NCBI GenBank assembly: GCA_001828855.1
Contig: MHZT01000035.1
Coordinates: forward strand, 1-64,000
Direction: 5' to 3'
DNA from: Rhodobacterales bacterium RIFCSPHIGHO2_02_FULL_62_130
GTDB lineage: Bacteria; Pseudomonadota; Alphaproteobacteria; Rhodobacterales; Rhodobacteraceae
DNA length: 64,000 nucleotides
The position numbers and the translations under genes are program-made. The notes under the pieces are model-generated. The model had not been told where the DNA came from, did no database searches, and saw only the letters and a list, made by a program, of their open reading frames with translations. Position 1 is the stretch's first letter; the number at the start of each line of letters is the position of its first letter. Positions 28,393-35,842 of this stretch are shown in pieces.

Positions 28393-29162
28393 GCGCTGGC
28401 CCCCCCAAGATAGGCTTCGATCACGCGGGGTTCTTTTGCGACCTCATCGGGGCGGCCCTGAAACAGCAGCGCGCCCTGCGCCATCACCACGATGCGGTTG
28501 CACAGCCGCGAAACCATGTCGATGTTGTGTTCGATCAGCACAAAGGTCACACCCGAGGCGTTGATTTCCTGAATCCGGCTGATCAGCACTTCCAGCAACG
28601 CCGGATTCACGCCTGCGGCGGGTTCGTCCAGCAAGATCACCTGCGGGTCTGCCATCATCACGCGGGCCAGTTCCAACAGCTTGCGCTGGCCACCGGACAG
28701 CACCCGCGCGGGGTCATCCGCCAAACGGCGAAGCGCCACCAGATCCAGCAAACCAAGCGCCTTTTCACGCGCGGCACGTTCTTCGGCGGCGATGCGGCGG
28801 GGCGCTGTGAAATTCGCCCACAGCCGCTCGCCCGTTTGGGATTGGCGGGCGATCAGCATGTTTTCCAGCAGGGACAGGTCCGGAAACGGGCGCGGGATCT
28901 GAAAGGTGCGCGCCATCCCGCCCGCAAGCCGGCGATATGCAGGCTCTGTCGTGATATCCCGCCCCATCAGCCGGATCGACCCTGCGCTGACCCTGACCGA
29001 ACCTGCCAGCAGATCGAACATCGTGGTCTTGCCCGCGCCATTGGGGCCGATCAGCCCCAAAATCTCGCCCTTGCTGACCGACAGCGACATGCCGTTCACC
29101 GCAGCCACTCCGCCAAAGCGTTTGGTCAGATCACGCGCCTCTAGAACTATCTCGGCTGCCAT
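28389..29162 (-). CDS. Branched-chain amino acid-type ABC ATPase (LivG-like)
   Basis: This 257-residue ATPase begins the leftward operon. It has Walker A GPNGAGKTT, the LivG-type AGGMARTFQIPRPFPDLSLLENM Q-loop segment, signature LSGGQRKLLELARVMMADP, Walker B VILLDEPAAGVNP and an H-loop LIEHNIDMV. ATG 29162 was chosen as the family start; the frame to 29555 runs through the regulator gene and is a shadow. Its promoter must lie in the 92-base gap shared with gntR, which contains the inverted repeat 29182-29208. Confidence 0.94.
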   Translation of the reverse strand: MAAEIVLEARDLTKRFGGVAAVNGMSLSVSKGEILGLIGPNGAGKTTMFDLLAGSVRVSAGSIRLMGRDITTEPAYRRLAGGMARTFQIPRPFPDLSLLENMLIARQSQTGERLWANFTAPRRIAAEERAAREKALGLLDLVALRRLADDPARVLSGGQRKLLELARVMMADPQVILLDEPAAGVNPALLEVLISRIQEINASGVTFVLIEHNIDMVSRLCNRIVVMAQGALLFQGRPDEVAKEPRVIEAYLGGASA

Positions 29163-29181
29163 GTCACCTCTGATGTTTGAT

Positions 29182-29208
29182 CTGTGATCACACTTGATTT
29201 GATCACAG
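29182..29208. promoter_or_regulatory. Candidate GntR operator, perfect 9-bp inverted repeat
   Basis: CTGTGATCA (29182-29190) and TGATCACAG (29200-29208) are exact reverse complements 9 bases apart. More TGATC-like half sites lie at 29177-29181 and in the spacer (TTGAT). It is centred between the divergent LivG-like and GntR genes, the expected site for a FadR-type GntR repressor. Confidence 0.65.
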
Positions 29209-29254
29209 TAGAAGCGTCTAATCTGGAAAAGCAAGTGATTCGAGGCGGGGGAAG

Positions 29255-29953
29255 ATGGTGGAAATTGCGGTGGGATTGGCACCCGTCGGGCGCGATACGG
29301 TGCAGGATCGGGTCTATTCCGAATTGCGCCGTGCGCTGATCGGCGGGCTGTTTGCGCCGGGTCAGGTGCTGACCATCCGGCAACTTGCCGATGCGTTGCT
29401 GACCTCGACCATGCCCGTGCGCGAAGCCTTGGGCCGCCTGATCGCCGAACAGGCGCTTGAGGCGCTGCCGAACCGCTCGATCCGGGTGCCGCTGGTGACG
29501 CTGGACCGGATCGAAGATCTGCTCCGTACCCGCGTTTTGCTTGAGGGAGAGGCAATGGAGCTGGCGGCGCAGCGGATGACGCCGCGCCTTCTGGACAGCA
29601 TCCGCACCATCATGGCCGAGTGGGAAGAGATGCGGCTTGGCGGCGATCCCGAAACCGTTGACCGTGAGGTGACGCTGAACCACGCCTTCCACTTCGAGAT
29701 TTACCGCGCCTGTGGCTCAACCATCCTGCCGCCGATGATCGAAAGCCTGTGGCTGCAATCGGGGCCGTTTACCCGTGCCGCGATCTATGCCTTTGCCGAA
29801 GCGGGCGCGCAGGACGCCGCACGGTTTCACCACGACATCCTGAATGCGCTTGCGGCAGGCGATGGCGTGGCGGCGCGGGCGGCGCTGGTCGCCGACATCA
29901 GCCGTCCTTTCGCCTATCTGCGCGAAAAACTTGGCAAAGAGGGGGTCGCATGA
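29255..29953 (+). CDS. GntR family regulator (FadR subfamily, FCD domain)
   Basis: This 232-residue protein has an N-terminal winged HTH (RVYSELRRALIGGLFAPGQVLTIRQLADALLTSTMPVREALGRL). A helical FCD-type ligand domain begins around residue 90, with the metal/ligand His in the HAFHFEIYRA region and in FHHDILNAL. A GGGGGAAG Shine-Dalgarno precedes ATG 29255. It is divergent from the ABC importer/oxidase operon and ATGA-coupled to the DUF3830 gene, so it probably controls both arms in response to the imported compound. Confidence 0.93.
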   Translation: MVEIAVGLAPVGRDTVQDRVYSELRRALIGGLFAPGQVLTIRQLADALLTSTMPVREALGRLIAEQALEALPNRSIRVPLVTLDRIEDLLRTRVLLEGEAMELAAQRMTPRLLDSIRTIMAEWEEMRLGGDPETVDREVTLNHAFHFEIYRACGSTILPPMIESLWLQSGPFTRAAIYAFAEAGAQDAARFHHDILNALAAGDGVAARAALVADISRPFAYLREKLGKEGVA

Positions 29954-30426
29954 CACTTCGCATCCAGTCCGCAGCATCCGGCCTGTCGGTTGTGGCTGAT
30001 TTCCTTGACGGAAAAGCCCCCGCAAACATTGCCTTTCTAAGGGCTTATCTTGCCGTGCCGCGCGTGGTGCCGGGATTGCATGCGATGTGGACGGGGCCAG
30101 AGATTTCCTGCCCTATCCCCTCCGCCCATCTGGCAGGGGCCGGTTATGCCCGCGCCCTGCCGCCCGAAAACGCCACTCTGCACCCGCAACCGGGCGATAT
30201 TGTGCTGGCCTATGTGCCGGAACGGATGTGGGGCGGCAACCCGGACCCGATCTTTGACATCGGCCTGTTCTACGGTCCCGGCGCGCGGATGCTGTTTCCG
30301 ATCGGCTGGCTGGCCGGATCGGTCGTAGCGCAGGTGCGTCCGCAAGACCGCGCTGCCTTGGCCGAGGCCTGCGGGCGCATCCGCCGTGCGGGGGCTTGCG
30401 AAATCACCTTTCAGTTGGAGGCATGA
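29950..30426 (+). CDS. DUF3830 family protein (cyclophilin-like fold)
   Basis: This 158-residue protein matches DUF3830: FLDGKAPANIAFLRAYLAV at the start, ATLHPQPGDIVLAYVPERM in the middle, and GPGARMLFPIGWLAGSVVAQV near the end. The DUF3830 fold is cyclophilin-like, and these genes usually sit in catabolic operons beside amino-acid-type ABC importers; no reaction is known to me. ATG 29950 overlaps the regulator stop as ATGA, and the following TIGR04076 gene overlaps its own stop. It may bind or isomerise the imported compound. Confidence 0.82.
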   Translation: MTLRIQSAASGLSVVADFLDGKAPANIAFLRAYLAVPRVVPGLHAMWTGPEISCPIPSAHLAGAGYARALPPENATLHPQPGDIVLAYVPERMWGGNPDPIFDIGLFYGPGARMLFPIGWLAGSVVAQVRPQDRAALAEACGRIRRAGACEITFQLEA

Positions 30427-30767
30427 TGGACGACCAGTTTGAACTTTATGATCTGCGTGTAGAACTCGTGGCCCCCGAAGGTGCCAAGATCTACTGTGGC
30501 AAAGTCGGCGATTGGTTTGAATTGCGTGGCGAGCAGTTGCACATGCCTGCGGGCCAAAGCTTCTCGATCTACTCGCTGTCGGCGGTCCTGCCGTTGCTTG
30601 CCGCCAAACAGCGCCAGACCCATCCGCATGACTGGATGACCTCTGACGCCGAAGTGGCCTGCCCCGATCCGCATTGCCCGTCGCGCATGCGGATCACCCG
30701 TCTGGCCAAACGCAGCTTCAGCCATGCCGATACCACCGCCGTTCCGTTGCCCCCGGAGGAAAAATGA
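30423..30767 (+). CDS. TIGR04076 family protein
   Basis: This 114-residue protein starts FELYDLRVELVAPEGAKIYCGKVGDWFELRGEQLHMPAGQSFSIYSL and continues LAAKQR-x-HPHDWM and EVACPDPHCPSRMRI. This is the TIGR04076 pattern, with one Cys in the first half and a C-P-D-P-x-C pair in the second that may bind metal. The second ATG at 30426 is possible. The gene overlaps its neighbours on both sides by 4 bases. Function unknown. Confidence 0.78.
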   Translation: MMDDQFELYDLRVELVAPEGAKIYCGKVGDWFELRGEQLHMPAGQSFSIYSLSAVLPLLAAKQRQTHPHDWMTSDAEVACPDPHCPSRMRITRLAKRSFSHADTTAVPLPPEEK

Positions 30768-31816
30768 GCGTTTCCCGCATTACCCTGCGCCCCGGTCACG
30801 AGATTTCCCGTGTCATTCGCGGGGGCTGGCAGTTGGCAGGCGGCCACGGCCCCGTCGACCGCGCCGCCACGATTGAAGACATGATCGCCTTCGCCGAGGC
30901 TGGCATCACCACCTTTGACTGCGCCGACATCTATACCGGCGTCGAAGAACTGATCGGCGAATTCCGCGCCGCCTACGGCAACCGCCACGGGGCGCAGGCT
31001 TTGGCGGGGATCAAGGTGCATACCAAACTGGTGCCTGATCTGGCCCGACTGGCCACCGTGGATCGCGCCTATGTGCGCGGTATCGTGGAAACCTCGCTGA
31101 AACGGTTGCAGATGGAGCGGCTTGATCTGGTGCAGTTCCACTGGTGGGACTACACGGTGCCACGTTACCTCGAGGCTATCGGCTGGCTGAACGAGATGCG
31201 GGCCGAGGGGAAAGTGGCCCATGTCGGCGGCACCAATTTTGATACCGCCACCTCGCTGGAGATCATAAGTTCTGGCGTGCCTCTGGTGTCGATGCAGGTG
31301 CAATACAGCCTGATCGATCTGCGCGCCGAACGGCTTTTGGCACAGGCGGCGCTGGCCAATGACATGGGTCTGCTGTGCTATGGCACCGTTGCGGGCGGTT
31401 TTCTGGGGGACCGCTGGCTTGGCCAGCCCGAACCGCAGCATCCGCTCGAAAACCGGTCGCTGACAAAGTACAAGCTGATCATCGACGATTTTGGCGGTTG
31501 GGATCTGTTCCAAAGCCTGTTGCAAACCCTGCGCAGCATCGCAGACCGGCATGGATCGGACATTGCCACCGTCGCCAGTGCTGCGATGCTGAACCGCCCC
31601 GCCGTCGCCGCCGTGATCGTTGGCGCGCGCAATCGCAGCCATCTTCCGCGCAATGTCGCTATCTCGGAACTGGCTTTGACGCCGCAGGATCTGGCCGAAA
31701 TCGCCGCCATACAGGCCGAAGGCAATATCCCCGAGGGCGACACTTACACGCTTGAGCGGGACCGCCACGGCCGCCACGGCAATATCATCAAATACAACCT
31801 CAACGCGGCAAGCTGA
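30764..31816 (+). CDS. Aldo/keto reductase
   Basis: This 350-residue NAD(P)H-dependent oxidoreductase has a TIM-barrel pattern with the catalytic Asp52 and Tyr57 in FDCADIYTGVEELIG. The catalytic Lys is in GIKVHTKLV and the His in LVQFHWWDY. A C-terminal cofactor loop follows around AAVIVGARNRSHL. ATG 30764 was chosen because it overlaps the TIGR04076 gene stop and a strong GGAGGAAAA precedes it. In this operon it would reduce or oxidise an aldehyde or ketone formed from the imported amine, for example after the DAO-type oxidase acts. Confidence 0.9.
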   Translation: MSVSRITLRPGHEISRVIRGGWQLAGGHGPVDRAATIEDMIAFAEAGITTFDCADIYTGVEELIGEFRAAYGNRHGAQALAGIKVHTKLVPDLARLATVDRAYVRGIVETSLKRLQMERLDLVQFHWWDYTVPRYLEAIGWLNEMRAEGKVAHVGGTNFDTATSLEIISSGVPLVSMQVQYSLIDLRAERLLAQAALANDMGLLCYGTVAGGFLGDRWLGQPEPQHPLENRSLTKYKLIIDDFGGWDLFQSLLQTLRSIADRHGSDIATVASAAMLNRPAVAAVIVGARNRSHLPRNVAISELALTPQDLAEIAAIQAEGNIPEGDTYTLERDRHGRHGNIIKYNLNAAS

Positions 31817-31905
31817 GGTGCAAAACAGCCGCCGGACAGGCCCAGCCCGGCGGAAACAAAGCAAGGGCAAACACCCTCCAAGCCCCAACAACAGCGAGAA
31901 ATAAC

Positions 31906-33153
31906 ATGAGAAACACCCTCCTTGCCACCGTCGCAGCCCTTACGCTGCTGCCCGGTGCCAGCTTTGCCTGCGACATCACCATCGGCCTTGTGCTGGAACT
32001 GACCGGCGAGGCCGGTGCCTATGGTCAGGCCGGTGCGAAATCGGTCGAAATGGCATTCCGCGATCTGAACGATGCGGGCGGTGTGGCCGGATGCACCCTG
32101 AAAACCGACACCCGCGACAGCCAGACCCAAGCCAATGTCGCGGTCGATGCGGCCACGCAACTGGTGCAGGTCGCCAAGGTTCCGGCGATCATCGGCGGCA
32201 TCATCAGCCCGATGTCGATCCCGATCCTGACCTCGGTGACAGGTCCGGCCAAAGTGCTGCAAGTGTCGCCCGCCTCGTCCTCTCCGACATTGACCGCGTT
32301 GGGACGCGAGGGCAAAACCAATGGCGTGTTTTTCCGCACCATCACCTCGGACGCGCTGCAAGGTGTTGCCGCAGCGAAATTCGCCATCGACAGCGGCATG
32401 AAAAAGATCGTGATCATCCACCAGAACAACGATTTCGGCGTCAATCTGGTGAAAGAGTTTACCGGCCCCTATACGGCATTGGGCGGCACGGTGATCTCGG
32501 TCACCCCCTATAACGCCAAGCAATCCAGCTATGCCTCGGAAGTGACGGCGGCGATGGCAGGGGAACCGGATGCGCTTTATCTGATCTCGGACCCGGTTGA
32601 CGGTGCCACCATCGCCCGCACTTGGGTCAGTCAGGGCGGTGTGCAGAAATTCCTGCTGAATGACGGCATGAACAGCGACGATTTCATCACCGCCGTTGGC
32701 AAGGAATATCTGGGCAACGCCTTCGGCACCTCGTCCGGCACCGAAACCACCGCCTCGACCGAATATTTCAACGCCAATTACAACGCCTTCTCGGGTCTTG
32801 ATCCGGCAGCCCCGGCCGCTGATCGCAGCTATGATGCGGGCGCGCTTGTGGGTCTTGCCATTGCGATTGCGGGCGGCCCCGATGCGGCCAAACTTCCCGA
32901 CGCCCTCCGCAAAGCCGTCGATCCGGCAGGCGAGCCGATCTTTGCGGGCAAGGATGAATTTGCCAAGGCGCTGAAACTGATCGCCGAAGGCAAGCCCATC
33001 CGTTACGAGGGCGTCATCGGTCCGGTCAACTTCGACGCGTTCGGCGATATCTCCGGCCCGTTCCGCCTGTGGCAGATTCAGGACGGAGTGGTGACAACGG
33101 TTGGCGATATGACCACGGCGGATGTCGAGGCCGTCAAAGCCCAGATCCAGTAA
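31906..33153 (+). CDS. ABC substrate-binding protein, branched-chain amino acid type (LivJ-like)
   Basis: This 415-residue periplasmic protein has a signal peptide (MRNTLLATVAALTLLPGASFA-CD). Type I binding-protein features include DITIGLVLELTGEAGAYGQAGAKSVEMAF, the AIIGGIISPMSIPI loop, and KIVIIHQNNDFGVNLVKEF. It is the only binding protein near the divergent Liv-type importer and is probably its partner, although it is separated from it by the regulator operon. A GC-rich hairpin (31829-31853) lies between it and the reductase gene, and a 14-bp-stem hairpin follows its stop. Confidence 0.92.
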   Translation: MRNTLLATVAALTLLPGASFACDITIGLVLELTGEAGAYGQAGAKSVEMAFRDLNDAGGVAGCTLKTDTRDSQTQANVAVDAATQLVQVAKVPAIIGGIISPMSIPILTSVTGPAKVLQVSPASSSPTLTALGREGKTNGVFFRTITSDALQGVAAAKFAIDSGMKKIVIIHQNNDFGVNLVKEFTGPYTALGGTVISVTPYNAKQSSYASEVTAAMAGEPDALYLISDPVDGATIARTWVSQGGVQKFLLNDGMNSDDFITAVGKEYLGNAFGTSSGTETTASTEYFNANYNAFSGLDPAAPAADRSYDAGALVGLAIAIAGGPDAAKLPDALRKAVDPAGEPIFAGKDEFAKALKLIAEGKPIRYEGVIGPVNFDAFGDISGPFRLWQIQDGVVTTVGDMTTADVEAVKAQIQ

Positions 33154-33160
33154 GTTCTCT

Positions 33161-33200
33161 GCAAAGGCGGGCGCGGCAGTCTTGTTGCGCCCGCCTTTGC
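33161..33200 (+). terminator. Strong hairpin after the binding-protein gene
   Basis: GCAAAGGCGGGCGC pairs perfectly with GCGCCCGCCTTTGC over a 12-base loop. There is no T run downstream (CCCCGACACG), so it may stabilise the mRNA 3' end rather than act as an intrinsic terminator. Confidence 0.6.
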
Positions 33201-33203
33201 CCC

Positions 33204-33237
33204 CGACACGTCGCTATTCCCGACACGTCGCTATTCC
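33204..33237 (+). repeat. Two tandem copies of a 17-bp unit
   Basis: CGACACGTCGCTATTCC occurs at 33204-33220 and again, identically, at 33221-33237. Each copy contains a partial palindrome CGACACGTCG. Intergenic. Confidence 0.85.
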
Positions 33238-33455
33238 CGTCGCCTCATCAGGCGCGGCCATTTCCCCTAGCGCCTTTGGCAATGTCATGCCCGCCCCCCC
33301 CCGCGCGCCAACAGCGGCTTGCGCCGAGGCATGCTGCACCCCCCTCATCACCACCGAAAATGCCGGTTTTGCGCCATCGCGGAACGCTGCGCGATTGCAT
33401 CTGCGCGCTGGCTGTGACAGTCGCTTCTTCCCATCAACCGAGAACACCAAAGCCC

Positions 33456-33668
33456 ATGATCCTCTCTGATACCGACCGTGATACCCTGCTGGCCACGCTG
33501 AACAGCAAGAAACCCGAAATCGTTCAGGCGCGCATGGCCAATGCGCTCCTCCTTCTGTCCGAAGGGCTGCCGGTCGAGGATGTCGCGGGCCTGCTCTACC
33601 TTGACGAAGCAACCCTTGCAGGGTGGCAAAAGATGTTCACGGCCCGTAAACCCCGCGCAGCAGCCTGA
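33456..33668 (+). CDS. Small helix-turn-helix protein, unknown function
   Basis: This 70-residue protein reads ILSDTDRDTLLATLNSKKPEIVQARMANALLLLSEGLPVEDVAGLLYLDEATLAGWQKMF. The last 45 residues look like the HTH of IS630-type transposase N-termini and related regulators. No catalytic domain follows: the stop is followed after 7 bases by the MYG1 gene, so this is a free-standing HTH protein, not a visible transposon remnant. ATG 33456 is the first plausible start. It may regulate the neighbouring gene. Confidence 0.6.
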   Translation: MILSDTDRDTLLATLNSKKPEIVQARMANALLLLSEGLPVEDVAGLLYLDEATLAGWQKMFTARKPRAAA

Positions 33669-33675
33669 GAGCAGC

Positions 33676-34617
33676 ATGACAAACACCCCCTCCATCACAT
33701 GGCTTGTCACCCATTCCGGCGGGTTTCACGCCGACGAGGTGATGTCATCGGTCATCCTGACAAGGATTTTCCCCCAAGCCCAGATCATGCGAACCCGCGC
33801 GCCAGACTGGACGGCCCCGCAGCCGGATCGCCTGATCTACGACGTGGGCGGCGCTTATGACGCCGCAGCAGGGATTTTTGACCACCACCAGCGCGGTGCG
33901 CCGTTGCGCGATGACGGGCAGCCGCTCAGTTCGTTCGGCCTGATCTGGCGGCATTTCGGCGCAGAATATCTGGCCCTGTCCGGCATTCCCGAAGCTTGGA
34001 TCGGCACGGTTCACGCGGCTTTTGACAAAGCCTTCGTGCTGCCGGTCGATCTGATCGACAACGGTGCCATCAGCCCGTCAAGCGCAGGCCCGCTTGCCAG
34101 CCTGACCCTGCCCACCCTGTTGGAAACCCTGAAGCCCGCCTTCGACGAAGCCGACGCCGAGGCCGAAACCCGTTGCTTTTTCGCCGCCCTCCAGATCGCC
34201 CGCGCCTTTGTCGAAGCGGCAGTTGCAGGCCATGCGGCCAAGATCCGCGCCGAAACGCTGGTGCGCGAGGCCATCACCCGCGCCGGACAAAGTCGCGTTT
34301 TGGAATTGTCCTCGGGCATGCCCTTTCGCAAGGCCATCGAAAAGGCGGGTGCCGATCACCTGCTTTTTGTGATGCATCCCCGCAAGACCGATTGGTGCGT
34401 CACCGGTATTCGCCAGAATGAGGGCGATTTCGCCCTGCGCGCCGATCTTCCGCTTGCTTGGGCCGGTCTTACCGACGCGGCGCTTGAAGCGGCAACGGGC
34501 GTAGAAGGTGCTGTATTCTGCCACAACGCACGGTTTATCGCAGCCGCGAAGACCCGCGAGGCGGCGCTGCGATTGGCCGACATTGCCGTTGAGGCGGCGC
34601 TATTGGCGACAGTCTGA
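33676..34617 (+). CDS. MYG1 family metal-dependent hydrolase
   Basis: This 313-residue protein starts THSGGFHADEVMSSVILTRIFP, with the HxD-type metal site (H18, D20), and has IYDVGGAYDAAAGIFDHHQRGAP, the DHH of the DHH-like phosphoesterase fold. It ends in the MYG1 pattern (MHPRKTDWCVTGIR, GVEGAVFCHNARFIA). Eukaryotic MYG1 is a 3'-5' RNA exonuclease; bacterial members are uncharacterised. It follows the small HTH gene by 7 bases and ends at a terminator-like hairpin. Confidence 0.88.
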   Translation: MTNTPSITWLVTHSGGFHADEVMSSVILTRIFPQAQIMRTRAPDWTAPQPDRLIYDVGGAYDAAAGIFDHHQRGAPLRDDGQPLSSFGLIWRHFGAEYLALSGIPEAWIGTVHAAFDKAFVLPVDLIDNGAISPSSAGPLASLTLPTLLETLKPAFDEADAEAETRCFFAALQIARAFVEAAVAGHAAKIRAETLVREAITRAGQSRVLELSSGMPFRKAIEKAGADHLLFVMHPRKTDWCVTGIRQNEGDFALRADLPLAWAGLTDAALEAATGVEGAVFCHNARFIAAAKTREAALRLADIAVEAALLATV

Positions 34618-34631
34618 ACCACGAAGAAAAG

Positions 34632-34655
34632 GGCGGGTATCGCCCCGCCTTCTTC
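34632..34655 (+). terminator. Terminator-like hairpin after MYG1
   Basis: GGCGGG (34632-34637) pairs with CCCGCC (34644-34649), flanked by AAAAG upstream and TTCTT downstream. It starts 14 bases past the MYG1 stop. Confidence 0.65.
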
Positions 34656-34757
34656 TGCCCATAAGATGAAGGGCAAACCTTGGCCCCGCTTGGCGCGCTG
34701 AAAAACCGGCCAAACTCTGTCGCATGGCCTGAAGGTGTTGCTGGTAGCCCCTGTGAC

Positions 34758-34769
34758 GCAACCGGTTGC
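34758..34769. promoter_or_regulatory. LacI-type operator upstream of the lacI gene
   Basis: GCAACCGGTTGC is a perfect 12-bp palindrome, 84 bases before the regulator start. It shares its core with the 16-bp palindrome at 39055-39070. The central C-G step and TTGC arms are typical of LacI/GalR-family sites, so autoregulation is likely. Confidence 0.7.
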
Positions 34770-34852
34770 AATCCGAACGGGCCTATGGCGGGTATGTTCC
34801 GGGCCAAAGCCCTGTATAGTGCAATCCACAAGGCGATGATGGGCGGCAATAG

Positions 34853-35842
34853 ATGGCGGTAACCCTGAAAGAAGTGGCGGAACGGGCCGGCGTGTCGCGG
34901 TCTGCTGTGTCACGGACCTTCACCGAAGGGGCTTCGGTTTCGCCAAAGACCCGCAGCAAGGTCGAAAAGGCCGCGACCGAATTGGGATACGCGCCCAATG
35001 CCTTGGCCTCCAGCCTGACGACGGGCCGCACAAAGCTGATCGGGCTGATCGTGAACAACTTCCAGAACCCCCTGATCCTTGAGGTTTTCGATCTTTTCAC
35101 CCGAGGTCTGCAAGATCGCGGCTTGCGGCCCTTGCTGGTCAATCTGACCGATGCAACCGATCCGGCGGCGTCGCTCCGAATGCTGCGGCAATACTCGGTT
35201 GACGGGGTGATCGTTGCCTCGTCCACGCTTCCTTCCAGTTTTGCCCAAGCCTTCAAGACGGCGGGACTTCCGGTTGTTCATGCCTTTGGTCGCTATGCCG
35301 CATCGCCCGATGTGCATGTGGTGGGGATCGACAACATCGCCTGTGGCCGCATGGCCGCCGAGGCGCTGATTGCGCGCGGCTACCGCAGGGTGGGGTTTCT
35401 TGGCGGACCAGAGGCCGCCACCTCGACCCAAGACCGCGCCGCAGGCTTTCTGGGTGCCATCGCCGCGCATCCGGCCATCACAGTCAGCGCAAGCTATGCC
35501 AGCGCCTATACATTCGATGCAGGGCGGACCGAGATGCAGCGGCTTCTGGCCATCGCCCCGGCCGAGGCCTATTTCTGCGGTGATGACCTGCTGGCCGTCG
35601 GCGCGCTAAGTGCGATTGAAGAGGCCGGTTTGTCGGTGCCGGATGACATCGGCCTGATCGGCCTGAACGATATGGAGATGTCACGCTGGCAGAACATCGG
35701 GCTGACCACAATCCGTCAGCCCGTTGCCCGCATCATCGACGCCGCTATCGAACTTGTGGTCAAGACCATCGAGACGCCCGACCGTGATCCCGAAATCCGG
35801 TTGTTTCCGTGCCGCCTGATCGACAGGCGCACCCTGCGTTAG
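34853..35842 (+). CDS. LacI family transcriptional regulator
   Basis: This 329-residue protein has an N-terminal HTH (TLKEVAERAGVSRSAVSRTFTEGASVSPKTRSKVEKAATELGYAPNALASSL) with its hinge helix, followed by a periplasmic-binding-protein-like sugar domain (LIGLIVNNFQNP, GVIVASS, VVGIDNIACGRMAAEALIARGYRRVGFLGG). It sits beside the inositol-type cluster and carries a matching operator upstream. It overlaps the convergent dehydrogenase gene by 4 bases. Confidence 0.93.
   Translation: MAVTLKEVAERAGVSRSAVSRTFTEGASVSPKTRSKVEKAATELGYAPNALASSLTTGRTKLIGLIVNNFQNPLILEVFDLFTRGLQDRGLRPLLVNLTDATDPAASLRMLRQYSVDGVIVASSTLPSSFAQAFKTAGLPVVHAFGRYAASPDVHVVGIDNIACGRMAAEALIARGYRRVGFLGGPEAATSTQDRAAGFLGAIAAHPAITVSASYASAYTFDAGRTEMQRLLAIAPAEAYFCGDDLLAVGALSAIEEAGLSVPDDIGLIGLNDMEMSRWQNIGLTTIRQPVARIIDAAIELVVKTIETPDRDPEIRLFPCRLIDRRTLR

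Larger units (their letters stand above)
33154..33455 (+). other. 302-base intergenic region with hairpin, tandem repeat and C9 run
   Basis: After the binding-protein stop come a 14-bp stem (33161-33174 / 33187-33200), two head-to-tail copies of a 17-base unit (33204-33237), and a run of nine C at 33294-33302. No gene is visible. The promoter for the small HTH gene at 33456 should lie in its right half. Confidence 0.6.

Noticed and set aside
33456-33668. IS630 transposase remnant
   Set aside because: Only the HTH-like part is present, the frame is intact with its own start and stop, and no inverted repeats or catalytic DDE part are seen nearby.
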